A DNA stretch of 64,000 bases from Klebsiella pneumoniae (GTDB lineage: Bacteria; Pseudomonadota; Gammaproteobacteria; Pseudomonadales; Pseudohongiellaceae): assembly GCA_945869725.1 (NCBI GenBank), contig CAMBPO010000004.1:1-64000 (forward strand), given 5' to 3'. The notes below the pieces were generated by a model. That model was not told the DNA's origin. It did no database searches and worked only from the letters and a program-made list of their open reading frames with translations. Positions 9,982 through 18,069 of the stretch are shown here, piece by piece. Position numbers and translations under genes: made by a program. Every line of letters starts with the position of its first letter. Position 1 is the first letter of the stretch.

Positions 9982-10839
9982 CTACTTCGAAGATGCCTCG
10001 GCCAGCAGCGCGGCAATGTACCGGGCTCGCAGATCACGGGTTACCGGACCCGGTTTGCCATCACCAATGATATGCCCGTCAACGCTGACAATGGGCAGCA
10101 CCAGGCTGCTGGCGTTACTCAGAAAGGCTTCGTCTGCAGCGAGTGCTTCAGCAATGGAAAACGCGCGCTGCTCCAGCTTGAATCCTCCGCGCTCCGCCAT
10201 TTCCACCAACACCCGCCGGCGCACACCCGGCAAAATGCTGTTGGACAGCGCGCGAGTGATCACGGTGTTGTTCTTCACAATAAACGCCGTGGAAGATCCG
10301 CCTTCGGTGACAAAACCGTCTTCAGTCATCCACGCTTCATACGCACCTTGTTTGGCGGCCTGTTGTTTGGCCATACATTGCGCCAGCAGATTCAGTGATT
10401 TGATATCACGACGTTTCCAGCGCAGATCCTCAGTGGAAACAACACTGACCCCGGTTTCTGCAAGCGGGTTATTAAGAATGGCTTTGTGTGTCGGATAGGC
10501 CATCAGTGATGGTTTAAGGTTTTTGGGATACGAAAAATCACGCTCGGCAATGCCGCGTGTTACCTGCACGTAGACCATGCCTTCCTGCACCTGGTTGCGG
10601 CTGATCAACTCGCGCAGCATCTGCAGGTATTCCGCTTCAGAACACGGCCAGCTGATTTCAATTTCTGCCAGACTGCGGCGCAGGCGCTGCACAGAATAAT
10701 CCTCATCAACCAACTTGCCCTGAATAATCGGGATGACCTCATACACACCGTCACCAAACAGATACCCTCGATCAAACACGGAAATTTTTGCATCCGCCTG
10801 TGCCAGGTATTCTCCATTCAGATAAACGATTCTGCTCAT
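9982..10839 (-). CDS. dat: D-amino-acid transaminase (class IV aminotransferase)
   Basis: A 285-residue PLP enzyme of fold type IV. The Schiff-base lysine is Lys147 in RRDIKSLNLLAQ, and the phosphate-binding EGGSSTAFIV segment follows. VQVTRGIAERDFSYP is typical of D-alanine transaminase rather than of IlvE or PabC. Predicted role: exchange of amino groups between D-alanine, D-glutamate and keto acids, in the cytoplasm, supplying D-amino acids for cell wall or using them as nutrients. The gene is flanked by ggt and the 23-codon gene, all on the minus strand. D-alanine transaminase is favoured but branched-chain activity cannot be excluded. Confidence 0.85.
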   Translation of the reverse strand: MSRIVYLNGEYLAQADAKISVFDRGYLFGDGVYEVIPIIQGKLVDEDYSVQRLRRSLAEIEISWPCSEAEYLQMLRELISRNQVQEGMVYVQVTRGIAERDFSYPKNLKPSLMAYPTHKAILNNPLAETGVSVVSTEDLRWKRRDIKSLNLLAQCMAKQQAAKQGAYEAWMTEDGFVTEGGSSTAFIVKNNTVITRALSNSILPGVRRRVLVEMAERGGFKLEQRAFSIAEALAADEAFLSNASSLVLPIVSVDGHIIGDGKPGPVTRDLRARYIAALLAEASSK

Positions 10840-10900
10840 TGTCTTAACCTGTCATGCTTGGCTGTTTTTTTAATGTGTTGACTGAAATCCAAAAACTAAA

Positions 10901-10922
10901 AAAGGGAGCTTACGCTCCCTTT
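10901..10922 (-). terminator. Intrinsic terminator of the 23-codon gene
   Basis: On the minus strand AAAGGGAGC pairs with GCTCCCTTT around the loop GTAA, a GNRA-type tetraloop. TTTTAGTTTTTGG follows at once. The stem is 9 bp without mismatch and the T-rich tract is only on the minus-strand side, so it ends leftward transcripts before dat. A second, weaker hairpin (10934-10948, GGTTCC pairing with GGAGCC) lies between the stop codon and this terminator. Confidence 0.88.
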
Positions 10923-10960
10923 CCGTGATGCATGGCTCCAATGGAACCGAGTTATCAAGG

Positions 10961-11032
10961 CTACAGGGCGCAAGTCCCCACGTCATCAATAACACCAAAA
11001 TCCACTTGAGCCGAAGACATACCACTAGACAT
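10961..11032 (-). CDS. Tiny 23-residue peptide gene with an exceptional ribosome-binding site
   Basis: A 24-codon frame including the stop. The product starts MSSGMSSAQV and ends GVIDDVGTCAL: acidic, with a single cysteine three from the end, no arginine or lysine, and no membrane segment. It matches no family I recognise. Three things argue that it is real: a very strong Shine-Dalgarno sequence directly before the ATG, a TTGACA-containing promoter-like sequence upstream, and an intrinsic terminator 38 nt after the stop. Possible roles are a regulatory leader, a small functional protein, or a precursor peptide; no peptide-modifying enzyme is encoded in this window. Alternatively the RNA itself matters and translation is secondary. 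Confidence 0.6.
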   Translation of the reverse strand: MSSGMSSAQVDFGVIDDVGTCAL

Positions 11033-11046
11033 TGGATCACCTCCTT
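11032..11046 (-). promoter_or_regulatory. Full-length Shine-Dalgarno sequence
   Basis: The minus-strand transcript reads AAGGAGGTGATCCAA here. The plus strand is identical to the last part of 16S rRNA (TTGGATCACCTCCTT), so the message can pair with 15 consecutive nucleotides of the rRNA tail. The core GGAGG is 7 nt from the ATG, and the last paired A is the first base of that ATG. Ordinary genes pair over 4-7 nt. Confidence 0.8.
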
Positions 11047-11073
11047 TTTCATTTCTCAGTTGAACATGACTGA

Positions 11074-11103
11074 AGAGTAATCCTGCCATCCAAAAACTGT
11101 CAA
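11074..11103 (-). promoter_or_regulatory. Candidate sigma-70 promoter of the 23-codon gene
   Basis: The minus strand has a perfect TTGACA (11103-11098), an 18-nt spacer and TACTCT (11079-11074; three matches to TATAAT). The expected transcript would run from about 11067 to the terminator, roughly 180 nt. The -10 box is weak. Confidence 0.5.
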
Positions 11104-11183
11104 TCATTAATTTTGCTTTACTGTCATTGCCTCAAAAACCGACAGCGCTGCAATCAATGGCAGATCCATCAAGGCCGCCACAT

Positions 11184-12038
11184 TCAGGGAGCAGGCTCAC
11201 CATCCCACGCCGAGCGTGTTGCCGCTTCACGCAGAATATCGCGATTTTCAGCGGAGGCGGGTGGCTCTGAGTCACCAAAAATGGCCGCCAGCCAGTGGCC
11301 ATCGGTGGGATTGGGGAACATCACGTACTGCATGCCAAACAAATGTTTGTCCTCTTCCATCGCAGCGATGCGCCCGTCAATATCGCCTCGCACGTAGTAC
11401 TTGCGGCGGAAGTCATTCAGATTATCGCCAAGCATGACCACCACATTGTGCGATTGCATGATTTCATCTTGACGAATTTCTTTATTGGAGGATTCACGCA
11501 GCACGGTGACGTGTTCCTCATCCACAAAAGGCGCACCGACTGAACGCAGATTGGAAAAGGCAATCGACAGCGTTGGCTCGCCCTGATCACGGCTGGTCAC
11601 GTAAAACACTTCGACGTTATTGGCTTCACAGAATTGCAGAAATTCCAGCGCACCGGGCGCAGCGGACATCAGGTTAAGACCAATCCACTGATCCCAGACC
11701 ACATCCTCAAAGAAGTCTTTGTTGCTGTTGACCAAGTGTCCCCAGTAACTCAATACATGCAGCACGGTGTCGTCGACATCGGTGATCACTGCCAGCGGTT
11801 TGTCGCCGGGTTGTTGTTGAGCGAGAGCGTTTTGCACATGCATTCTTGCGATGTTAAAGCCCTGATGGTACAGCGCCCGATACTCGGCAGAGGTTTGTTT
11901 CCATGCCAGGGCGTACAGCAGAGGATTGCCCGGATGCTGTCCTGCGCTAGCTGATTGTGAATGCGCGGCCTGAGCAGGGATTAAGCCAATCATGGCGCCG
12001 GTTAAAACAAGTCTGGATAACAATGATTGCATGGTCAC
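11184..12038 (-). CDS. HAD-family acid phosphatase / 5'-nucleotidase, e(P4)-like
   Basis: A 284-residue protein of the HAD IIIB (class B/C acid phosphatase, e(P4)) group. HAD motif I is ITDVDDTVL with nucleophile Asp87 and general acid Asp89; motif II is YVTSRDQ; motif IV is MLGDNLNDFR. Haemophilus e(P4) is an outer-membrane lipoprotein that removes phosphate from NMN and other nucleotides. This protein has a signal peptide ending near AHSQ but no lipobox cysteine, so it is probably a soluble periplasmic enzyme. The GTG at 12038 follows the nhaC stop with no gap (TAAGTG) and has GGGAGA 6 nt before it; an in-frame ATG at 12032 is the alternative. Confidence 0.85.
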   Translation of the reverse strand: MTMQSLLSRLVLTGAMIGLIPAQAAHSQSASAGQHPGNPLLYALAWKQTSAEYRALYHQGFNIARMHVQNALAQQQPGDKPLAVITDVDDTVLHVLSYWGHLVNSNKDFFEDVVWDQWIGLNLMSAAPGALEFLQFCEANNVEVFYVTSRDQGEPTLSIAFSNLRSVGAPFVDEEHVTVLRESSNKEIRQDEIMQSHNVVVMLGDNLNDFRRKYYVRGDIDGRIAAMEEDKHLFGMQYVMFPNPTDGHWLAAIFGDSEPPASAENRDILREAATRSAWDGEPAP

Positions 12039-13463
12039 TTATGGTCTCCCTGGCTGACGACTGCCGGCCTTTTTGCGCAACAAACCAATGCCCATGGCCG
12101 CCATACCTATGGAAATCAGCGGGTTCAGATAATTCAGAAAAGCATAAGGCAGATAATCGAGCACTGGCACCCCAAGAGTAGCCGCATAAAAGGCTCCGGC
12201 GGTTGTCCAGGGAATCAAACCAGTGGTCATTGTCGAGCCCTCTTCAACGGAGCGTGACAACACCGCACGATCGAGCTTCTTGTCGTCATAGGCGCGGCTG
12301 AACAACTGACAATTGAGAATAATGCTGATGTAAGCCTCGCCCATGGCGATGTTTCCCGCCAGCGAGGCGGCAATGGTGCTGGCAATCAGGCCGGTAACGG
12401 TGCGTACCCGCGAGATAAAACCTTCCAGCAAGGCGCGTAGAAATCCCGCCCTGAACAATATGCCGCCCAGCGCCAACGCCATCAGCGCCAGCAGCAATGT
12501 CCAGCTCATGCTGTACATACCGCCGCGGCCCAGCAAACTATCAAGACTTTCAATGCCGGTGGTACCGGGCGTGTTTTGCCATAAGGCGTCAATCACCACG
12601 GTCACTGGCTGGCCCTGATACAACACAGCAATCAGCATCGCCAGAATGATACTGGCGGTCATACCGATTTCTGCAGAATAGCGCTTCAGACTCAGCACCA
12701 GCATCAATAGCAGCGGCAGCAAGGTAATCAGCAGGTTCATCTGATACTGACCCGCCAAGGCCTGTTGAATGGTGGCAATCTCGTCATCCGGCAGCGTGTT
12801 GCCCGCAAAGCGCATGCCCAAAAACAGAAAGATCAGCAGACTGAGAACAAACGCCGGCGTGGTGGTGTAGAGCATGGACCCGATATGTCGGTAGAGACTG
12901 GTGCCGGCGCTCATCGCCGCCAGATTGGTGGTATCAGACACTGGTGAGAGTTTGTCTCCGAACGTAGCGCCGCACACCACCATACCGGCAACAATAGGCA
13001 AGGGGATGCCCATGGCGCCGCCGATACCAATGAGTACCACACCAAGTGTGCCGGCAGTTCCCCATGAGGTACCGGTTGCGACCGACATCAGGCTGCACAG
13101 CACAAGTCCGGCCGCCAGAAACAAAGACGGGCTGAGCAAATCAAGTCCATGATAAATCAGCGACGCAACGGTGCCACTGTGCATAAACGATGCGATCACC
13201 AGACCTATCAGCAAAAAGATGTAAACGGCGGGCAGGGCCTGGGTAATACCGGCGCTCATCATTGAGCGAATATCCGTGTAATGATATCCGAGAACCCGCG
13301 CATGGGCGCCGGTCCATATAAGACACAAAAACATCAGGCTGTGCAGACTGACCTTCAGGACAAACATGCCAACAATAATGATCAGCAGGTTACCGAAAAA
13401 GCACAGAGCGCTTTGCGCGAACCCGGGAGTGTGAAGGTTCAGTTCAGCGTCTGTGTTTTCCAT
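12039..13463 (-). CDS. nhaC: NhaC family Na+/H+ antiporter
   Basis: A 474-residue inner-membrane protein with about 11-12 hydrophobic segments. The segment GDKLSPVSDTTNLAAMSAGT is the NhaC hallmark. NhaC proteins exchange cytoplasmic Na+ for external H+; some relatives move organic acids (malate/lactate) instead. It sits 36 nt downstream of the RND pump gene and abuts the phosphatase gene, so the three are probably co-transcribed. An antiporter next to a proton-driven pump suits a sodium-rich habitat, but that link is inference. Confidence 0.9.
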   Translation of the reverse strand: MENTDAELNLHTPGFAQSALCFFGNLLIIIVGMFVLKVSLHSLMFLCLIWTGAHARVLGYHYTDIRSMMSAGITQALPAVYIFLLIGLVIASFMHSGTVASLIYHGLDLLSPSLFLAAGLVLCSLMSVATGTSWGTAGTLGVVLIGIGGAMGIPLPIVAGMVVCGATFGDKLSPVSDTTNLAAMSAGTSLYRHIGSMLYTTTPAFVLSLLIFLFLGMRFAGNTLPDDEIATIQQALAGQYQMNLLITLLPLLLMLVLSLKRYSAEIGMTASIILAMLIAVLYQGQPVTVVIDALWQNTPGTTGIESLDSLLGRGGMYSMSWTLLLALMALALGGILFRAGFLRALLEGFISRVRTVTGLIASTIAASLAGNIAMGEAYISIILNCQLFSRAYDDKKLDRAVLSRSVEEGSTMTTGLIPWTTAGAFYAATLGVPVLDYLPYAFLNYLNPLISIGMAAMGIGLLRKKAGSRQPGRP

Positions 13464-13499
13464 CGTGCGCTTCCGGTTGGTGCTGCCTTGCCGGCAGCG

Positions 13500-16400
13500 T
13501 TATACGTGTGATCCTCTCTCCAGCTGCGCAGTTGCATGTGCTTGGCGCGCGACTTTCTGCTCGGCATCGTATTCCTGATCTTCCAGAATATGATGGCGGG
13601 AGAAGTCATACAGAACCATGTACAGGGCAGGCACCAGGAAAAGGGTAATGGCCGTAGCGAAAAGTACACCAAACGCCAGCGAAATCGCCATCGGAACAAT
13701 AAAAAATGTAGCGGGCGTGGGCGTGAACATCAACGGCACCAAACCGATAAACGTTGTGAACGTTGTCAGGAAGATAGGCCTGAAACGCGCAACACCGGCC
13801 TTGGTCACCGCTTCATTTAATGACTTCCCGGAAGCGACTTCTTTATTGACATAATCGACCAGCAATAGACTGGCGTTTACGACAACCCCTCCCAAAGCCA
13901 CCATACCAATAATCGAAAAGAACACCAGTTCTGTGCCCATAATGAAATGGCCAAGAATGGCGCCAATCGCACCAAACGGAATCACTGTCATGATGATCAA
14001 CGGCTGCGTGTAAGACTTCAGCGGTATGGCAAGCAGTGCGTAAATCAATAACAACGCCAGCGGATAGGCACTAAACAGCGCGCCCAGTGATTCGGTACGT
14101 TGCTCGCCCTCGCCACCCAGCACCAGCGTGACATCGTACTCGGATGCCCAACGATCCCGGAATCCACCAACAACCTCGCGGGTCACCTCTTCTGGCGCAC
14201 TGACTGTTCTGTTAACGTCAGCATTAACCGTGATCACACGTCGTCCGTTTTCGCGGTTGATGTTTGAGTACGAGTTTCCCAGGGACATACTTGCTACGCT
14301 GGCCAACGGCACTTCGCCACCGCTGGGTGTGCGCAGCATGAGATTTTCGAGATTGCCAAGAGAACTGCGCTCGTCTTCCGGATATCTCACCATGACCCTG
14401 AGTTCGTCAGTGCCACGCTGGATTCGCTGAGCTTCGGCGCCAAAAAACGCCTGGCGTACTTGCCGGGACACATCGTCAAGCGTAAATCCAAGCAGCCGGC
14501 CTTCCTCAAGCAGCTGAATCTGCACTTCCTGTTTGCCGGCCCGGAATGAATCGGAGACATCAAACACTCCGGGGTAGCGCGCCAGAATATCTCGCAACTC
14601 GGCCGTCACTAGCTGCAGGCTTTCCTCATCACGACCTTCCAGGCGGAAGCTCAGTGCCTGACCTGTTGAGAAGGAATCCGACACAAATGTTAACTCCAAT
14701 GCGTCCGGAATCAGCCCAACCTTTTCTCGCCAACGATCACGAATCTCATTGGCGCTGATCTGGCCTCTATCGTCGTAACTATGTAGAAGCATGACCACTT
14801 CGGCGATATGACTGCCACCGACGCTGCCGCGTCCGGACGGAGGTCCGCCGCGATTAACCCGCCCGCCCAAGGTTGTCAGTGTGCGTTCGACAACGCCGAT
14901 TGTCTCGATACCCTCGGATGCCTGACGCGCGGCTAATTCCTGCTCAAGTTCAGCAATCAGTTCATTGGCGGTTGATTCAAGCCGCTCAAGAGCACGCTCG
15001 GTCAACTCAACTGCAACGCCTTCCGGCATCTGCAAACTGGCATAGATGCGATCACCTTCGACGGCTGGGAAAAACTGGAACACAATTCTGCCGCTGGCGA
15101 GCAAACCGACCGTAATGATGATGACGGCCGTAGCACCTGCCCAGGTCGCGTATCGATATTTGAGACATTTGAGCAGCGCTGGTTGATAAATATTGGCAGC
15201 AAAACTCTCCATACCAGTGGAGAATCGGGCTTGGAACTTTTGCCAGATTTTTATGATTTTCAGACGCTCCAGCGGATGCGCCGTGGTTCTGCGATGCGCC
15301 AGGTGTCCCGGCAAAATCAGCTGCGACTCAATTACGCTCGCGGTCAGACATAGAATAACCACGCCGCCGATAACACTGAAAAATCCACCCAGTGGCCCTT
15401 CCAGTAACAACAAAGGTAAAAAAGCCGCTACTGTTGTCAGTACGCCGAATATGACGGGTACGGAAACCTCATAAGTGCCCTCGATAGCCGCCTCTTCGCT
15501 GCCCATCCCCTCTTGCTCAAGCACATGCACGCGTTCACCGACCACAATGGCATCGTCGACGATGATGCCGAGCACCAGGATAAATGCCATGATCGCAATT
15601 GAACTGATGGTGATATCCAGCGCGGGGAAAACTGCGAGCGCACCAAAAATGCCTATCGGAATTCCCGCCGCTACCCAGATCGCAATTCTGAAACGTAGAA
15701 ACAGCGCCAGCACAATCAACACCAGCACAAATCCTGAGTATGCATTACTGGCAACTGTGTCGATGCGTTCACGCAAGCCGCGCGCATCATCGGTCAGGAT
15801 GCTCAGTTCCATGCCTTGCGGCAACTCGAACTGCTTTTGAGCCGCGTACTTTCGCACCGCCTCAGCTGAGGTGATGACATCCTCTTCGCCCACGCGATAC
15901 ACATCGACAGTGACTGCATTGTCGCCATCCACACGGGCGCGTAAAAATCCTTCCTGGAATCCATCTCTCACGGTGGCAATGTCACCGAGTCGCAGCTGCG
16001 AACCATCGGCATTGGTGCGGATAATGATGTCTTCATATTCCGTACCCGTGGACAGCCGACCGATGCTGCGCAGCAGCACGTCTCCACCCGGCGTGCGCAG
16101 GGTGCCCGCGGGGGCATCAATGGCCGTGCGGTCAATGGCGGTGGCAACCTGACTCAGGCTCAGGCCGTTCTGTCGCAGGGTCAGTTCGGAAACCTCTACC
16201 GCGATCTCCAGAGGCCGCACATAATTGAGTTCCACCCGTGAAATTTCCGGCAGGTCCAACAGTTCCAGCCGTATTTCATCAGCAACCTGCTTCAGGGTCA
16301 GATCATCGGTGTTAGCTACCAGCGCCAGCGATGCAACAGTGCCCGAAGGCGCAAAGGACGCAACAATCGGGCGCTCAATGTCGATCGGGAAGTTGGCAAT

Positions 16401-16745
16401 ACCATCAACGGCACTTTTGACTTCGTTTAATGAGCGGTTGATATCGGTGCCGGCGCGCATCTGCAAGGTGGCAGCACACGCGCCTTCACGGGCAGTAGAG
16501 GTCATGCGTTCAACATTCTCGATACGCGTCAGCGCTTGCTCGAGAATCAGGCAGACCGCCTGTTCAACTTCTCTGGGTGGAGCACCCGGATAAGGCACAT
16601 TGATCTGGATGGTGCCGGTTTCGATGTTGGGAAATTCTTCCTGACGGGTGTTGTTGTAAGCGATGAATCCGCTCACTACCATCATCACCATCAGTAGATT
16701 GGACGCGACCGTATTACGAACAAACCACGCAATAATTGGTTTCAT
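13500..16745 (-). CDS. RND efflux pump, inner-membrane permease
   Basis: A 1081-residue RND transporter (AcrB-like HAE family, COG0841) with TM1 at residues 10-30, two large periplasmic loops and the usual 12-helix layout. TM4 carries the paired acidic residues of the proton relay in GIIVDDAIVVGE. In TM10 the position equivalent to AcrB Lys940 is Asn957 (GVVVNASLLLVDYVN), as in a branch of the family with the VNDSLVLVD pattern. The start codon overlaps the adaptor stop (ATGA). No outer-membrane channel gene is nearby, so it must borrow a TolC-like partner. Substrates could be drugs, detergents or lipids. Confidence 0.93.
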   Translation of the reverse strand: MKPIIAWFVRNTVASNLLMVMMVVSGFIAYNNTRQEEFPNIETGTIQINVPYPGAPPREVEQAVCLILEQALTRIENVERMTSTAREGACAATLQMRAGTDINRSLNEVKSAVDGIANFPIDIERPIVASFAPSGTVASLALVANTDDLTLKQVADEIRLELLDLPEISRVELNYVRPLEIAVEVSELTLRQNGLSLSQVATAIDRTAIDAPAGTLRTPGGDVLLRSIGRLSTGTEYEDIIIRTNADGSQLRLGDIATVRDGFQEGFLRARVDGDNAVTVDVYRVGEEDVITSAEAVRKYAAQKQFELPQGMELSILTDDARGLRERIDTVASNAYSGFVLVLIVLALFLRFRIAIWVAAGIPIGIFGALAVFPALDITISSIAIMAFILVLGIIVDDAIVVGERVHVLEQEGMGSEEAAIEGTYEVSVPVIFGVLTTVAAFLPLLLLEGPLGGFFSVIGGVVILCLTASVIESQLILPGHLAHRRTTAHPLERLKIIKIWQKFQARFSTGMESFAANIYQPALLKCLKYRYATWAGATAVIIITVGLLASGRIVFQFFPAVEGDRIYASLQMPEGVAVELTERALERLESTANELIAELEQELAARQASEGIETIGVVERTLTTLGGRVNRGGPPSGRGSVGGSHIAEVVMLLHSYDDRGQISANEIRDRWREKVGLIPDALELTFVSDSFSTGQALSFRLEGRDEESLQLVTAELRDILARYPGVFDVSDSFRAGKQEVQIQLLEEGRLLGFTLDDVSRQVRQAFFGAEAQRIQRGTDELRVMVRYPEDERSSLGNLENLMLRTPSGGEVPLASVASMSLGNSYSNINRENGRRVITVNADVNRTVSAPEEVTREVVGGFRDRWASEYDVTLVLGGEGEQRTESLGALFSAYPLALLLIYALLAIPLKSYTQPLIIMTVIPFGAIGAILGHFIMGTELVFFSIIGMVALGGVVVNASLLLVDYVNKEVASGKSLNEAVTKAGVARFRPIFLTTFTTFIGLVPLMFTPTPATFFIVPMAISLAFGVLFATAITLFLVPALYMVLYDFSRHHILEDQEYDAEQKVARQAHATAQLERGSHV

Positions 16746-17899
16746 TGAGCACGCGCCAGGGCAGGTATGTCGTCGACAACGTTGACACGCATGCCATCAA
16801 CAACGGCTTGAATCGGCGACATGCAAATGCGTTCTCCATCAGCAAGTCCGCCCTGAATCAGCACTCTGTCGTTTTCGAGGCGCATAATGTCTACGTCGCG
16901 GTACCACATGCGGTTTTCAGTATCGACAACCAGTACACGGTTGTTTCCACGCACTGCTTCGCGCGGCAGCGCAATCAGGTTATCAAGCTTGCGCCCCTGG
17001 ATGGCCGCCTCTACATACAGGCCTATCGGCAATGGAATGGCGGATGCGGTCTGATCCACACGCACAATGGCCTGCACAGCGTTGCTGGCGGTATCAATGC
17101 TGGCTTCCATTCGCACCAGCCTGCCTTCCCATGTCTGTATGCTGTCACCCAGTCTGCCGCTGATGCGGACCAGCGGCGCGATCTCTGCAGGCAACTCGCC
17201 GCGGGCACCCAAGGGGATATCCAGATAAGACAACTGGCTCACTGCTAAGGGCAAGCGAACCTCGACCTCGTCAGTACTAAGCAGAACCGCCAAGGCCTGA
17301 CCACGGCCAACATGTTGTCCAAGATCGATGTTGCTGCTCTCAACAATGGTGTCGAAGGGGGCGCGGATTTCACTGCGGGACAAGTCGAGTTCTGCCTGCG
17401 CGACCGCACCCTGTGCATCTCTGACGCGACCGGCGCTGTTGTCAGCCTGACGCTGCAGATCACGTACCTGCGATTCGCTGATCAAACGCTGTTCGGCCAG
17501 CGCGCTGTTGCGCTCGAATTCCTCACGGGCGTGACGGGCATCCGTCTCAGCTTGTGACAGGGATGAGCGGGCACGCTCAAGGGCGGTTTCGTAGTCACTG
17601 CTGTCCACCCGCAGGATGACTTCGTCAGCAGCAAAGAAGCCGCCTGCACGCAGAGAAGGGGAAACCCAGGACACCGGCCCGGTGGCCGCTGCCGACAGAC
17701 TGACACGGCGGCTGGCTTGCACACGACCCTGTGAGTTGACGTCAAGCTGTATGGTCTCTGACCGGACCGGCGCTACGCGCACACTGGCAACGGCCTGCTC
17801 CGGTGGCACCACGCTGAGTCGTTCGGGCGTTCTGACTAACACCACAAAAACTGCCACGGCAGCGATCAGAATGAAGACTGGCAAAATAATTTTTTTCAC
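16742..17899 (-). CDS. RND efflux periplasmic adaptor (membrane fusion protein)
   Basis: A protein of about 385 residues. The N-terminal hydrophobic anchor KKIILPVFILIAAVAVFVVL is followed by a biotinyl-lipoyl half-motif, an alpha-helical hairpin rich in Ala/Gln/Arg (about residues 95-165) and a C-terminal beta-barrel region. It bridges the inner-membrane pump and an outer-membrane channel. The GTG at 17899 is preferred because AGGG lies 8 nt upstream; a TTG at 17920 would add seven residues. The 4-nt ATGA overlap with the pump gene shows the two are co-translated. Confidence 0.9.
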   Translation of the reverse strand: MKKIILPVFILIAAVAVFVVLVRTPERLSVVPPEQAVASVRVAPVRSETIQLDVNSQGRVQASRRVSLSAAATGPVSWVSPSLRAGGFFAADEVILRVDSSDYETALERARSSLSQAETDARHAREEFERNSALAEQRLISESQVRDLQRQADNSAGRVRDAQGAVAQAELDLSRSEIRAPFDTIVESSNIDLGQHVGRGQALAVLLSTDEVEVRLPLAVSQLSYLDIPLGARGELPAEIAPLVRISGRLGDSIQTWEGRLVRMEASIDTASNAVQAIVRVDQTASAIPLPIGLYVEAAIQGRKLDNLIALPREAVRGNNRVLVVDTENRMWYRDVDIMRLENDRVLIQGGLADGERICMSPIQAVVDGMRVNVVDDIPALARAQ

Positions 17900-17988
17900 A
17901 TTAACTACCCTGGTGTGCAAATCCGCACTTGTGATTCCGCGTTAACTCGCTCTTGCAACCGGCAAAATCTTCTTGCCTATGCTGCGGA

Positions 17989-17994
17989 ATTATA
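17989..17994 (-). promoter_or_regulatory. Candidate -10 element of the RND operon
   Basis: A perfect TATAAT in GCGTATAATTCCGC on the minus strand, about 90 nt before the adaptor start. No good -35 box is at 16-18 nt, so activation by a regulator is possible. The same GCGTATAAT core occurs before deaD. Confidence 0.45.
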
Positions 17995-18069
17995 CGCGGC
18001 CTCACCAGAACGGATCACTCCAAGTAACTCGCCGGGCGTGCCGTCAGTCGTAAAGTGTAGCGATTCTAC

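Noticed and set aside
11032..11046. Plus-strand identity to the 3' end of 16S rRNA suggested an rRNA gene remnant.
   Set aside because: The match stops after 15 nt; the neighbouring conserved 16S sequence (CCTGCGG) is absent. The minus-strand reading as a Shine-Dalgarno before a short frame explains it better.
10870..11052. A 60-codon minus-strand frame overlapping the 23-codon gene.
   Set aside because: Its ATG lies before the Shine-Dalgarno sequence, and it reads through the terminator. The 23-codon frame has the correct spacing.
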